DNA of 64,000 nucleotides from Echinicola strongylocentroti (GTDB taxonomy: Bacteria; Bacteroidota; Bacteroidia; Cytophagales; Cyclobacteriaceae): assembly GCF_003260975.1 (NCBI RefSeq), contig NZ_CP030041.1:4591501-4655500 (forward strand), written 5' to 3'. The notes below the pieces were generated by a model that did no database searches, was not told the origin of the DNA, and worked only from the letters and a program-made list of their open reading frames with translations. This document shows, one piece after another, positions 16,087 to 25,426 of the stretch. The number at the start of each line of letters is the position of its first letter. The first letter of the stretch is position 1. The position numbers were made by a program, and so were the translations under genes.

Positions 16087-16119
16087 AAAAGAGGTCGGCC
16101 ATTATTGGTCGACCTCTTT
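16087..16119 (+). terminator. Terminator of the susCD operon
   Basis: AAAAGAGGTCG (16087-16097) pairs with CGACCTCTTT (16110-16119), with further GCC/GGT pairing toward the loop, followed by a T-rich run. It lies 48 bp after the susD stop and before the convergent vapC gene, for which it could also act. Confidence 0.7.
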
Positions 16120-16193
16120 CTTTATCGTCCTCCTAACGATACCTAATTCCAAAACCTTTGTGCTTTGGTGGCTAGAAAAATGACGCCAATTGG

Positions 16194-16592
16194 TTACCGA
16201 AAATAGTGCTCGGCACTAAAAATCATATCATACCCAACAAACCTTCTGATTTTTTTATCCAAGGTCCATATTTTTAGATCATATGTTTTGGCGCATAGGA
16301 TGATGATCGAATCGATGAGCACTACCCCATGGTGGACCAATTTGTTTTCTTGGGAATAAATACCCGCACCGAAGGCCAACCCTGGATAATCCAGAAGTTT
16401 CATATGGCTAAAAAACTCCATGATGAAAGCGACTTCCTTTTTATGCTTGGCTCCTTGCGCCAGTTCCGCAAAAATAACCTCAAGGCTAAAGGCATTGCCC
16501 TCTTGGATGAGCTGGAGCCCTGGCTGGATAAAATCCGGGTTGCCCCTGAAGTACTCGATCCAAACCGATGTGTCTACCAGGACTCCGTTCAT
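16194..16592 (-). CDS. vapC: VapC-type PIN-domain toxin
   Basis: 132 residues with the PIN RNase pattern: Asp7 in VLVDTSVWIEYFRG, Glu43 in EVIFAELAQG, Asp94 in VVLIDSIIILCAKTYDL and Asp112 in IWTLDKKIRRF. These four acidic residues form the Mg-binding site of VapC toxins, which cut specific tRNAs or rRNA and stop translation. The gene overlaps the upstream antitoxin by 4 bp (ATGA), the standard type II arrangement. All catalytic acids are present, so the toxin looks intact. Confidence 0.88.
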   Translation of the reverse strand: MNGVLVDTSVWIEYFRGNPDFIQPGLQLIQEGNAFSLEVIFAELAQGAKHKKEVAFIMEFFSHMKLLDYPGLAFGAGIYSQENKLVHHGVVLIDSIIILCAKTYDLKIWTLDKKIRRFVGYDMIFSAEHYFR

Positions 16593-16795
16593 TTGCGGTT
16601 TTGTTCACGTAGATGATCTGCACCGTAGGAAAATTCCAAAGGCTCATTCACAAGTTGCGATGAGAGATGTTGGATCTTACGCTTGGACAGGTAATCCTTG
16701 ATCGCTACCTTGAGTCCCTCGGTGATGGTCTTGGCGCCGCTTTCTTTGATCAATTCCTCGATCATTCCATCTTCAATAATGGCTGTAATTTTCAT
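16589..16795 (-). CDS. vapB: VapB-type antitoxin
   Basis: 68 residues. It begins with a short beta strand (MKITAIIEDGMIEELIKES) and a ribbon-helix-helix-like core containing TITEGLKVAIKDYLSKRK, as in the VapB family whose members often read TxTEAVxxALxxYL. The C-terminus (EPLEFSYGADHLREQ) is the likely toxin-wrapping segment. It precedes vapC and overlaps it by 4 bp. It should repress its own promoter alone or with VapC; a suitable operator lies just upstream. Confidence 0.82.
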   Translation of the reverse strand: MKITAIIEDGMIEELIKESGAKTITEGLKVAIKDYLSKRKIQHLSSQLVNEPLEFSYGADHLREQNRK

Positions 16796-16821
16796 AATCG
16801 TGCTTTTTAATTCATGAAAAT

Positions 16822-16840
16822 ATACGATCCATTATCGTAT
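16822..16840 (-). promoter_or_regulatory. Candidate vapBC operator
   Basis: ATACGAT and ATCGTAT form a perfect 7-bp inverted repeat with a 5-bp spacer, 27 bases before the vapB start. Ribbon-helix-helix antitoxins bind such spaced palindromes in autoregulation, so this is a good candidate site. Confidence 0.5.
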
Positions 16841-16920
16841 GATCCAATTTTTTGACTCCTTTTATTTTGTTAACTGGTTCTTTTTTAGGTGTTTATGGTT
16901 TTTTTAGAGTGTGTTTGGTG

Positions 16921-17526
16921 TTATTTAAACCCGATTTCCAGTTGGTCAGGTAGCAGTTTGAAGGATTTGCGATGCAGTGGGGTGGGGCCTAACTTTTGTA
17001 TACCTGAACGATGTTGTTTGGTGGGGTAGCCCACGTTTTTCTCCCATCCATATCCAGGGAATTCTTTGGCAAAGCCTGTCATCAGGTTATCTCGATGCAC
17101 TTTGGCCAATATGGATGCGGCAGCGATACTTGCGTATTTTCCGTCACCTTTTACGATGCAGTCAAATGGGGTGTTGAGCTCGGTCTTGAAGCGGTTGCCA
17201 TCTATCAATAAATGCTCAGGCTTGACAGCAAGTGCCTGTATGGACCTGGTCATGGCCAAAAAAGAAGCGTTGAGAATGTTGATTTCATCGATTTCTTGTA
17301 CGGATGATTCGGCCACCGCCCATGCGATGGCCTTTTCTTTGATTTCGTCCACGAGACTTTCCCTATTGGCTTTGCTGAGCTTTTTGGAATCATTAATGAG
17401 AGCGTGGGCAAAGTCATTGGGCAGAATCACTGCAGCAGCCACTACAGGGCCGCATAAGCAGCCCCTACCCACTTCGTCGCACCCGGCCTCCAGTCGGTCA
17501 GCTTCTAAATAAGGTAATAGCTTCAT
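16921..17526 (-). CDS. rnhB: Ribonuclease HII
   Basis: 201 residues. It contains the RNase HII signature GCDEVGRGCLCGPVVAAAVI with the catalytic DE and GRG, a second Asp in HLLIDGNRF, and SIAAASILAKVHRDNLM followed by GYGWEKNVGYPTKQH. It removes ribonucleotides from DNA and RNA primers in the cytoplasm. The gene overlaps the end of the upstream GH63 gene by 29 bp, so the two are probably cotranscribed although their functions are unrelated. Confidence 0.95.
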   Translation of the reverse strand: MKLLPYLEADRLEAGCDEVGRGCLCGPVVAAAVILPNDFAHALINDSKKLSKANRESLVDEIKEKAIAWAVAESSVQEIDEINILNASFLAMTRSIQALAVKPEHLLIDGNRFKTELNTPFDCIVKGDGKYASIAAASILAKVHRDNLMTGFAKEFPGYGWEKNVGYPTKQHRSGIQKLGPTPLHRKSFKLLPDQLEIGFK

Positions 17527-20170
17527 CGATAACTTTTTCTTCTCTTGGGTAATATTTATGGATCATTTCCGCGATTAGGCCAGTCCATCCCGTTTGATGG
17601 GAAGCGCCAAGGCCTTTACCGTTGTCGCCATGGAAATACTCATAGAAAAGCAGATAATCCCTGAAATGAGGATCATTTTGCATCTTTTCATTATCTCCAA
17701 AAACCGGTCTCTTGCCATCTTTGTTGCGCATGAAGATTTCAATGTTTCTCAGGGAAAGCTCTTTGGCGATGATATCCAGTGTCACAAACCTACCTGATCC
17801 AGTGGGGTATTCGATAGGGAAATCCCCGCCATAGTAATAGTTGAATTTCTTCAGGGATTCCATGATCAGCCAGTTGATAGGAAACCAGATCGGCCCCCTC
17901 CAATTGGAATTTCCGCCAAACATCCGTGTATTGGATTCTCCAGGAGTGTATTCCACGGTATGTTTTTCACCATTTAGCTTCATGGAATAGGGATGATCCT
18001 TATGGTATTTGGATACAGAACGAATCCCATAATCAGAGAGGAATTCTTCTGAATCCAATAACTTCTTGAGCAGGCTCTTCATTCGATGACCTCTCAACAG
18101 GGAGAAAAGGTGACGTTTGTCTTTTCCTGGCTCGATCCAGTTGGAGACGAGTGAGGCTAATTTTGGCTTTTCCTTAAGGAAAAAATCCAGTCGTTTTTTG
18201 AACTCGGTGAGGTTTTCATACATTTCCTCTTTGATAGGCTCTACCGCAAAGAGCGGAATGATCCCAACGATGGACCGTACCTTCATCCGCATAGGAGCCG
18301 AATCATCGATGTGCAGCACATCATAGAAGAAATTGTCTTCATCATCCCAAAGACTGATATTATCACCGGAGATGTTGTTCATGGCTCCTGCGATATACAG
18401 AAAATGTTCCAGGAACTTGGTGGCTGTATATTGATAGACTTTGTTAAATTCACATAAGTCCAGCGAAATTCTCAATAAATTGAGGGAGAACATAGCCATC
18501 CATGACGTGGCATCTGCTTGCTCCAGTCTACCGCCAAATTTATCCACATGGCTTCGGTCAAAAAGGCTGACATTATCCAGTCCCAAGAAGCCGCCTTCAA
18601 AGATATTCTGTCCATCGCTGTCTTTTTGGTTTACCCACCAGGTGAAGTTGAGCATGAGCTTGTGCATGGCCCGTTCCAGGAATTCCTGGTCACCTTTACC
18701 GCCGTTCATTTTCTTGTCCATTTGATAGACCCTGTGTACGGCATAAGCGTGAATCGGCGGATTCACATCGTTAAAATTCCACTCGTATGCGGGGACTTGG
18801 CCATTGGGGTGCATGTACCATTCACTTAGCAACAATAGGAGCTGCTCCTTGGCAAACTCCGCATCAAGCCGGGCTAATGGGACACAGTGAAATGCCAAAT
18901 CCCAAGCAGCATACCACGGGTATTCCCACTTGTCTGGCATGGAAATAATATCGTAGTTCTGAAGGTGTCGCCAGTTATGGTTTCTGCCTTTTTTACGTTC
19001 TGGAGGAGGCGAATAGCGGCCAGGGTCTCCTTCCAGCCAGCGTTCTACATTATAGTAGTAAAACTGCTTGCCCCACATCATACCAGCATAGGCCTGCCGC
19101 TGAATACTGCGAAGCTCCTCATCCGTAACATGCCCTTGCATATCAAGGTAAAATTCATCCGCTTCATGCAGCCGTTTATCAATAATGTTGTCACCGTCCT
19201 TGGTGTCGACAGCCGCATTTTTATGGGCCATCCTGAACGTTACGGTGCTTGATCCGCCCGCAGGAATGGTGATTTTATAGACTGCAGCGGCCTTCGTGCC
19301 AAATTGCGCTGGGTTAAGGTGTTGGTCGTTACCTTCCACAATGTAGTCGTTGATGGCGTCTTTTAAAAATTGTTTTTGATTGCCAATGTTATAGAGCTTT
19401 TCACGGTTGGTTTCATTGTCACAGAACAGCAGCTCGGGTTCTCCATCGAAGTGAAAGTGATAATTGCCCAATTTGGGGTTGGAGGCTAGGATCCTATTGC
19501 TGGCATTCTTACTGAGTTTGGGCAGAAAAGGCTCATGCCCTGTAAACCAGGTTTTTCTAAACCAAATGGTGGGCATTGCCCATATTTCGGCAGCTTCTTT
19601 GCCTCTATTGTGGATGGTGGCCCTGGCGACAATGTCCTCATGGTCTTCCTTGGCATATTCGATGAATATGTCAAAATAGGAGTCATCATCAAATATACCC
19701 GTGTCGATCAGCTCATATTCAGCATCGTGTTTGCCCCTTTTGGCATTTACATCCACCAATTCCTGATAGGGGAATTCACTTTGAGGATACTTATAAAGCA
19801 TCTTCATATAGCTATGGGTAGGCGTAGCATCGAGGTAATAGTACAGCTCTTTTACATCTTCTCCATGATTACCTTGATTGCCCGTTAGGCCAAATAGTCT
19901 TTCCTTAAGCATGGGGTCCTTGCCATTCCAGAATGCCCAGGCCATGCACAGTTTTTGTTTGTGATCACTGAATCCACCGATACCTTCCTCGCCCCAGCGA
20001 TAGGCCTTGCTTCGGGCGTCATCATGGGTGACGTTTTCCCAAGCGGCTCCATCTAGGCTGTAGTCTTCCCTAACGGTGCCCCATTGCCTTTCGGTGAGGT
20101 AGGGACCCCATTTTTTCCAGTGCTTTATTTTGTCGCTATCTTCTTTAAGTCTTGCTCTTTCTATATTCAT
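17498..20170 (-). CDS. GH63-family glucosidase
   Basis: 890 residues, no signal peptide, so cytoplasmic. The N-terminal half is a beta-rich supersandwich; the C-terminal half is an (alpha/alpha)6 barrel. Recognisable GH63 segments are ERWLEGDPGRYSPPPERKKG, WEYPWYAAWDLAFHCVP (Asp of AWD is the likely acid) and SNTRMFGGNSNWRGPIWFP near the base. Bacterial GH63 enzymes hydrolyse alpha-glucosides, including glucosylglycerate- or nigerose-type substrates; which one is not readable. It is often annotated as glucosidase or MGH1-like. Start is ATG at 20170. Confidence 0.85.
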   Translation of the reverse strand: MNIERARLKEDSDKIKHWKKWGPYLTERQWGTVREDYSLDGAAWENVTHDDARSKAYRWGEEGIGGFSDHKQKLCMAWAFWNGKDPMLKERLFGLTGNQGNHGEDVKELYYYLDATPTHSYMKMLYKYPQSEFPYQELVDVNAKRGKHDAEYELIDTGIFDDDSYFDIFIEYAKEDHEDIVARATIHNRGKEAAEIWAMPTIWFRKTWFTGHEPFLPKLSKNASNRILASNPKLGNYHFHFDGEPELLFCDNETNREKLYNIGNQKQFLKDAINDYIVEGNDQHLNPAQFGTKAAAVYKITIPAGGSSTVTFRMAHKNAAVDTKDGDNIIDKRLHEADEFYLDMQGHVTDEELRSIQRQAYAGMMWGKQFYYYNVERWLEGDPGRYSPPPERKKGRNHNWRHLQNYDIISMPDKWEYPWYAAWDLAFHCVPLARLDAEFAKEQLLLLLSEWYMHPNGQVPAYEWNFNDVNPPIHAYAVHRVYQMDKKMNGGKGDQEFLERAMHKLMLNFTWWVNQKDSDGQNIFEGGFLGLDNVSLFDRSHVDKFGGRLEQADATSWMAMFSLNLLRISLDLCEFNKVYQYTATKFLEHFLYIAGAMNNISGDNISLWDDEDNFFYDVLHIDDSAPMRMKVRSIVGIIPLFAVEPIKEEMYENLTEFKKRLDFFLKEKPKLASLVSNWIEPGKDKRHLFSLLRGHRMKSLLKKLLDSEEFLSDYGIRSVSKYHKDHPYSMKLNGEKHTVEYTPGESNTRMFGGNSNWRGPIWFPINWLIMESLKKFNYYYGGDFPIEYPTGSGRFVTLDIIAKELSLRNIEIFMRNKDGKRPVFGDNEKMQNDPHFRDYLLFYEYFHGDNGKGLGASHQTGWTGLIAEMIHKYYPREEKVIDEAITLFRS

Positions 20171-20262
20171 GGAATTATCATCAAACCCAAAACCCGAATT
20201 TACGAGTTTTGTACAAAAACAAAGTGGCAGAATTGGTTAAGCTTTTACGAAAAAAATGTTTT

Positions 20263-20410
20263 TTTGATTATACGCTTTCTAGTAAGTAGATTCTATTCCT
20301 CTCGGAACGCACAGAGCACCCATAATGAACTAAGACTTTTCTGATATTTCCGTGGTTTCTGTGAGAACTAATTTAATATCTCTGTGATTACTGGTGCCAT
20401 TGCGGATAAA
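20263..20410 (+). repeat. Family B element, diverged copy
   Basis: Starts TTTGATTATACGCTTTCT and ends near GCATTGCGGATAAAC-like sequence (CATTGCGGATAAA at the 3' end), matching the copies at 51251 and 61490 along its length but with many substitutions. No clear flanking direct repeat remains, so it looks like an older insertion. It occupies about half of the 314-bp gap between the GH63 and glycosyltransferase genes; nothing else was seen in that gap. Confidence 0.65.
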
Positions 20411-20484
20411 CAAAAGTTTGTTATTGAGAATCAATTTTCCCAGTATTTCCCAAATGCCTTAGCACTTAATAGTGGCAAATTGGC

Positions 20485-21618
20485 TCAATGTTCTGTGCTT
20501 AATTTTGGATAGGTGACAGGAGGATCTTCCTGCCAGTTATTTTGGGATGATAAAATTTTCGTAAGCTTATTTCCCAACTGCTCTTGCCAATTTACAAAAT
20601 TGGAAGGGGTAATGTTACGTGATTTTAAAAAAAGATCAAACTTTTTGAAATCAAATTCATAATGTGCCATGCCAGCGTTGGCTGCTAGGGCATCCAATGC
20701 ATTGCATGCTTGTTCATACTGGCCGGCTACAGGTACCATCATGACGGGCTTGTTGTAGTACATCGCTTCGCATATGGACTCAAACCCTGCTGTGCTAAGC
20801 AAACCTTTACAACTGGCCATTTTTTCCAAAAATAGTTGTTCATTGATATGGTGAAAAGTAAGGTTTGGACTGGCGTGATAGGGTGAGGGCATGTGCTGTT
20901 TGTCCCAGAAGGCTTCGATTTTTATCTCAGGATGTTTTTTGCTGAACGAAATGACTTCGTCTGCATAGCCAGAATTGACCATGTAAGTTAGTATGAAGTC
21001 TCCTTGAGTTGTTTTGTGTTGTTTTACCTGAGGCCTTAGGAGAGGGGGAATGACAGAGAGTTTTGTTCCGGGGATATCCGGAAGTGGCCTAAAGGATAGG
21101 GCCAATAACTTTTGGGCCCCCAAAGCGGTGATGGCAGTATTGAGCTTGAAGAGTGATTTTTGTAAGGGGGATCCAGTGGCAAAAGGAAAAGAAGGATGGT
21201 GGATCAAATACTGGTGTCCAATGGCCCAGAATGCTGCTTTTGGGCGATAGATAAAATTATAAATGCCAGCAAGTAAGTCATAAAAATTGATGATATAGTC
21301 GGGCTCATGATGTGTGATCACCCGGTCTATTGTTCGGAGACTGTCGATAAACCGATTGCTCCTAAGAAGATTGTGTTGGATCGTTTTCCGGATATTGATA
21401 GACTTTTCGTTCTTATCCGCCACAAAGTTAGGGCTGTCAAACTGCGTGATCGCCGTTTTTAATCCCTTCTGTACAAAATCAGGAAGGGTTCTGCGGTGGC
21501 TTTTTCCGATCAATACTTCCGGTATGGAGTGTCCTTGACTGGTCAGTAGCTCAAATAGTGCCAGTGCTTGGGTCATGTGCCCGCGACCCTCACCTTGTAC
21601 AATAAACACAAATTTCAT
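20485..21618 (-). CDS. Glycosyltransferase, MurG/GT-B-like
   Basis: 377 residues from ATG 21618, placed two bases after the stop of the upstream gene; a TTG six bases earlier is less likely. The N-terminus MKFVFIVQGEGRGHMTQALA has the glycine-rich loop of GT-B enzymes such as MurG. The C-terminal half has CKGLLSTAGFESICEAMYYN followed by KPVMMVPVAGQYEQACNA, the usual nucleotide-sugar-binding region. No membrane span is obvious. Its acceptor is unknown, but pairing with a phosphoesterase of LpxH type suggests a lipid or envelope glycan pathway. Confidence 0.75.
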   Translation of the reverse strand: MKFVFIVQGEGRGHMTQALALFELLTSQGHSIPEVLIGKSHRRTLPDFVQKGLKTAITQFDSPNFVADKNEKSINIRKTIQHNLLRSNRFIDSLRTIDRVITHHEPDYIINFYDLLAGIYNFIYRPKAAFWAIGHQYLIHHPSFPFATGSPLQKSLFKLNTAITALGAQKLLALSFRPLPDIPGTKLSVIPPLLRPQVKQHKTTQGDFILTYMVNSGYADEVISFSKKHPEIKIEAFWDKQHMPSPYHASPNLTFHHINEQLFLEKMASCKGLLSTAGFESICEAMYYNKPVMMVPVAGQYEQACNALDALAANAGMAHYEFDFKKFDLFLKSRNITPSNFVNWQEQLGNKLTKILSSQNNWQEDPPVTYPKLSTEH

Positions 21619-21620
21619 GA

Positions 21621-22475
21621 TCAAAACCGAAAAGGTGGGATTTCTAAGTCGTCACTTGGTTTTTGATAGGATACTGCCGAATAGGAGTCCCTTTCTTGGA
21701 TCGGAATGATTTTGTCATCTTCAGTGGGCTTGGCAAAATCGATTTCATTGTAATAAATCAGTTGCCAGTTGCCATCATAGTCCTCCGCTAGTGCACTCAT
21801 GGTCTCTACCCAGTCCCCAGAGTTGAGGTACTCTACACCATCGATTATCCTTGATTCGGCTTTATGGATATGTCCACAGATAATACCATCACAGCCTTTG
21901 GTTTTGGCCATGATCGCCAGCTCTTTTTCATATTTGTCAATGTAGGATACAGCCGATTTTACTTTTCCCTTTACATATTGGGAAAGAGAATAATAAGGAA
22001 GCCCTTTTTTTCTTCTGTAATAATTGATCTGGCGATTGAGCCACAGTAAGAAGGTATAGCCGATATCTCCTAAGTAGGCTACCCAGCGGAGATTGGTGGT
22101 GATACTATCAAAAACATCTCCATGAAGGATATAATAGGTCTTTCCACAGGATTCGTACATCATGTCCTTTTGGATGGATAGATTGCCGATTTTCAGTGGT
22201 AGCACCTGATCGAGAAAGTCATCATGGTTTCCCCTAAGGTAATATACCTTGGTGTTGTCATTGTCGATCATCTTCAGGATACGATTAAAAAATCGCGTAT
22301 GCTTGCGTTTCCATGTGCCTGATTTTTTGAGTTGCCAACCGTCAATGATGTCCCCATTTAAAATCAGGTTGTCGCAGCGATATTTTTTGAGAAACCGTAC
22401 GACTTCTTTAGCTTTGGATCCCTTTGTTCCCAAGTGGATATCCGAGATAACGATAGTTTTGAATTGTGTCTTCAA
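21621..22475 (-). CDS. LpxH-like metallophosphoesterase, TTG start
   Basis: 284 residues with all calcineurin-type motifs: SDIHLG (Asp12, His14), NGDIIDGW, RGNHDDF, HGDVFD and CGHIHKAES. It resembles UDP-2,3-diacylglucosamine hydrolase but carries a central insertion (RWVAYLGDIGYTFLLWLNRQ) suited to membrane association. The canonical lpxH is at 27649-28413, so this is a paralogue with another phosphorylated substrate. No ATG exists near the start; TTG at 22475 gives the expected N-terminus. It forms a two-gene operon with the glycosyltransferase. Confidence 0.78.
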   Translation of the reverse strand: MKTQFKTIVISDIHLGTKGSKAKEVVRFLKKYRCDNLILNGDIIDGWQLKKSGTWKRKHTRFFNRILKMIDNDNTKVYYLRGNHDDFLDQVLPLKIGNLSIQKDMMYESCGKTYYILHGDVFDSITTNLRWVAYLGDIGYTFLLWLNRQINYYRRKKGLPYYSLSQYVKGKVKSAVSYIDKYEKELAIMAKTKGCDGIICGHIHKAESRIIDGVEYLNSGDWVETMSALAEDYDGNWQLIYYNEIDFAKPTEDDKIIPIQERDSYSAVSYQKPSDDLEIPPFRF

Positions 22476-22710
22476 TATCTTGCCTGTTTTGCTAGCAAGA
22501 TATAGAACTGGAATTAATTGATGATGAATGACTTATTATCAAAAAGAGATGTTTTTAGATTAAATTGTATTTTCTTGTGAAACAAATGTTATCCAAATGT
22601 TAAAAACCTCGTTTACAGCATGTTTTGTGCTTTTGTAGGGCTTGGGTTTTTGTAGGGATATGGTTTTGTGGAGGGAAGAAGGGGACAGAAGCACAGTAAC
22701 CGTCTGGCGG

Positions 22711-24054
22711 TTAGGCATTGAAAATGAGCTTAAACGTGGTTCCTTTTCCCGATACGGATTTTACTTGGATATTGCCCTTATGTCTTCTCATGATTTGTTT
22801 TGAAAGGCTAAGGCCGATCCCTGACCCTTTCTTCTTAGTAGTAAAGAATGGGATAAAGATTTTATTGAGAGCTTCCTCTTCGATGCCTTTGCCTGTATCG
22901 GTGATTTCTATGATGATTTTTCCTGCTTCGTCGATGAAGGCATGTAGGCGGATGCTTTTGTCTTCCGCTTCTTGAACAGCGTGGATGGCATTTTGGATGA
23001 TATTGATCAGGACTTGTTCGATGAGTGAGCTGTCAGCAAAGAGAAGGAGGTCCCTGGGTTCTATTTTTTTCTCACAGAGAATGTGGTGCTGATCGATTTG
23101 ATGCTGGAAGAGAACTGCCAATTGATCAAATAGCTCTTCCAATCTGATGGCTGAAAATTTTGGCACCGGGATATGGGCGAGACTTCTGAAGTCACTTACA
23201 AAATCTATCAGCCCTTCACTTCGCTTTTCAATAGTGGATATCCCCATCAAGTAGTCTTCAATGTCAGCTACTGGGACAGCTTGGTCTTTTTCTATCTGTG
23301 ACTGGATGTCCCCTCTGATGGTAGAGGCCAGTGAAGAGATAGGGGCGATGCTGTTCATGATTTCGTGGGTAAGTACCCTGACCAAGTTTTGCCAGGCTTC
23401 CATTTCTTTCTCTTCCAATTCACTTTGGATGTTTTGCAAGGATACCAGCTTGAATTTCACTCCGCGTAGTACCAGTTCGATGACATAGACAGAAAGCTGC
23501 ATGATGCCATCCTGATGGGCGATTTTGACCAGTTCACTTCCTCCTGTTTTGAGCGTTTGAATGGCATTGTGGAGTTCTTTGTTGACTTGTTCGATTTCCT
23601 TGATATTGCCAAGTTGCTCGATGTCGAGCATACGCTTGGCGGCTGTATTGAGGATCTGGATCCGACCATCCTCCTCAAAGGTGATCAGTCCGATACTGAG
23701 GTGCTGGAACACCGACCTGAAGTACTGGTAATTGGCCTCTTTTTCGGCCTGGTCTTCCTTTAGCTTGGCCAGAATGGCGTTGAATTCTATGTGGAGATCG
23801 TCGGTTTCCGTACCGTCAAATTTTACTGGATAGACCGTCGAATAATTGTTCTGCTTGATATTGTCCAAAAATTGACGCACTTTTTTGAAGCTACCTTCAG
23901 CATAATTGATCAAAAATATCAATTGTGCAATGACCAGGATGATAAACAGGGACGTGATGAATACCCCAGAGCCATTGAGGATAGCATACGAAAGAATGAA
24001 AAGGGTCAGGGTGAGCAATACCACCCTACCGAGTAAGCCAATTTTATAGTCCAT
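22711..24054 (-). CDS. Sensor histidine kinase, NtrB/NtrY-like
   Basis: 447 residues. Two N-terminal membrane helices (residues about 8-29 and 31-50) are separated by almost no loop, so sensing is likely cytoplasmic or intramembrane. A PAS-like domain (SIGLITFEEDGRIQILNTAA, about 110-210) precedes the H-box VLTHEIMNSIAPISS with His230. The ATPase domain has NIIQNAIHAVQEAE (N box), DTGKGI and GSGIGLSLSKQIMRRHKG. The protein overlaps its response regulator by 11 bp and should phosphorylate it. The signal is unknown. Confidence 0.9.
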   Translation of the reverse strand: MDYKIGLLGRVVLLTLTLFILSYAILNGSGVFITSLFIILVIAQLIFLINYAEGSFKKVRQFLDNIKQNNYSTVYPVKFDGTETDDLHIEFNAILAKLKEDQAEKEANYQYFRSVFQHLSIGLITFEEDGRIQILNTAAKRMLDIEQLGNIKEIEQVNKELHNAIQTLKTGGSELVKIAHQDGIMQLSVYVIELVLRGVKFKLVSLQNIQSELEEKEMEAWQNLVRVLTHEIMNSIAPISSLASTIRGDIQSQIEKDQAVPVADIEDYLMGISTIEKRSEGLIDFVSDFRSLAHIPVPKFSAIRLEELFDQLAVLFQHQIDQHHILCEKKIEPRDLLLFADSSLIEQVLINIIQNAIHAVQEAEDKSIRLHAFIDEAGKIIIEITDTGKGIEEEALNKIFIPFFTTKKKGSGIGLSLSKQIMRRHKGNIQVKSVSGKGTTFKLIFNA

Positions 24055-25426
24055 ATTTTTCCAGTCTTCTGTATAGGGATGCCCTTGTCAGCCCCAGCTC
24101 TTTTGCTGCTTTGGAGATATTTCCCCCATTTTTGTCAATAGCTTTTTGAATGACGTTTCTTTCTACTTCATCCAAATTCAGCGTTCCATTATTACTGACT
24201 TTTTCGGTGGTGGGTTTAGAAGAAAGGAAAAAGAAATCCCGGCTGTCCAGTTCGTTGCCCTCTGCCATGATAATGGCCCTTTCTATGGCGTGTTGGAGTT
24301 CGCGGATATTTCCGGGCCATGCATAGTGTTGCAGCAGTTGTATGGCGGCAGGTTTGAATCCAGAGAAGTCTTTACGGTACTTTTTTGAATATATTTTCAG
24401 GAAATGATTGGCAAGGAGTGGGATGTCATCTTGGCGCTCGCGCAAAGGAGGCAAGAAAATCTCCACGGTATTGACCCTGTATAGCAAATCCTGTCGGAAA
24501 GTATTGTCCATCACCATATCGTGCACCTTCATATTGGTCGCACTTATCAGCCGGATATCTACAGGAATGGACTTATTGGTGCCGATACGTGTAACCTCAC
24601 GTTTTTGTAGAACGGTAAGGAGCTTGGATTGGAGGGGCATGCTTAGGTTGCCGATTTCATCAAGAAACAAAGTGCCCTTGTCGGCCACCTCAAACCGGCC
24701 GGCCCGGTCTTCCTTGGCGTCAGTAAAGGCGCCCCGTTTGTGCCCAAACAATTCACTTTCAAAAAGGGACTCCGTGATTGCCCCCATGTCTACGCCTACG
24801 AAGATCTCATCTTTGCGAAGGGAACGGTCATGGATGGCACGGGCTATAAGTTCTTTGCCTGTCCCATTTTCGCCAAGGATCAGTATATTGGCATCAGTTT
24901 GGGCTACTTTGTCTATGATAGAAAAGATGTTTTTCATTGAAGAGCTCTGTCCGATGATTTCAGAAAAGGGCTTCTTCATGTCCGCTTGCAGCTGCCGGGA
25001 CTTTTGGGAGATATTATCTACTTGGTCATAGCTTTCTTTCAACTTACATGCAGCACTGAGTGTGGCCAGAAGCTTTTCGTTTTGCCATGGTTTGAGGATA
25101 AAGTCAGTGGCGCCTTCTTTCAGTGCTTGAACGGCCATTTCCACATCCCCAAAGGCAGTGATCAGGATTACTACAGCTTTGGGATCGATCTCTTTGATCT
25201 GCCGGAGCCAATGGAAGCCTTCTTTACCAGAGGTGGTGTCTTCCGTAAAGTTCATGTCCAATAAGATCACATCGTAGTTGTGGTTATTGACCAAAAACGG
25301 AATGCGTCTGGGGTCTTTTTCTATGGTGACCTCTTTTGCATATTTCTTTAAAAGCATCTTTGCCGCAAAGAGCAGGTCTTCGTTGTCGTCTACGATCAGG
25401 ATTTTGCCTAAGCTGGTGTCTTCCAT
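24044..25426 (-). CDS. NtrC-family sigma-54-dependent response regulator
   Basis: 460 residues in three parts. The receiver domain has the phospho-Asp57 in VILLDMNF and a conserved Lys (ILKPW). The AAA+ domain has Walker A GENGTGKE (185-192), the sigma-54 contact loop GAFTDA (232-237) and LFLDEIGN. The C-terminal Fis-type HTH is GGNISKAAKELGLTRASLYRRL. GAFTDA in place of GAFTGA is common in Bacteroidota. Cotranscribed with the kinase. Targets cannot be named from this window. Confidence 0.93.
   Translation of the reverse strand: MEDTSLGKILIVDDNEDLLFAAKMLLKKYAKEVTIEKDPRRIPFLVNNHNYDVILLDMNFTEDTTSGKEGFHWLRQIKEIDPKAVVILITAFGDVEMAVQALKEGATDFILKPWQNEKLLATLSAACKLKESYDQVDNISQKSRQLQADMKKPFSEIIGQSSSMKNIFSIIDKVAQTDANILILGENGTGKELIARAIHDRSLRKDEIFVGVDMGAITESLFESELFGHKRGAFTDAKEDRAGRFEVADKGTLFLDEIGNLSMPLQSKLLTVLQKREVTRIGTNKSIPVDIRLISATNMKVHDMVMDNTFRQDLLYRVNTVEIFLPPLRERQDDIPLLANHFLKIYSKKYRKDFSGFKPAAIQLLQHYAWPGNIRELQHAIERAIIMAEGNELDSRDFFFLSSKPTTEKVSNNGTLNLDEVERNVIQKAIDKNGGNISKAAKELGLTRASLYRRLEKYGL

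Noticed and set aside
20222..20245. tRNA-like stretch GTGGCAGAATTGGTTAAGC
   Set aside because: It resembles a D-arm, but no anticodon arm, T-arm or acceptor stem follows; the family B repeat begins within 20 bases.
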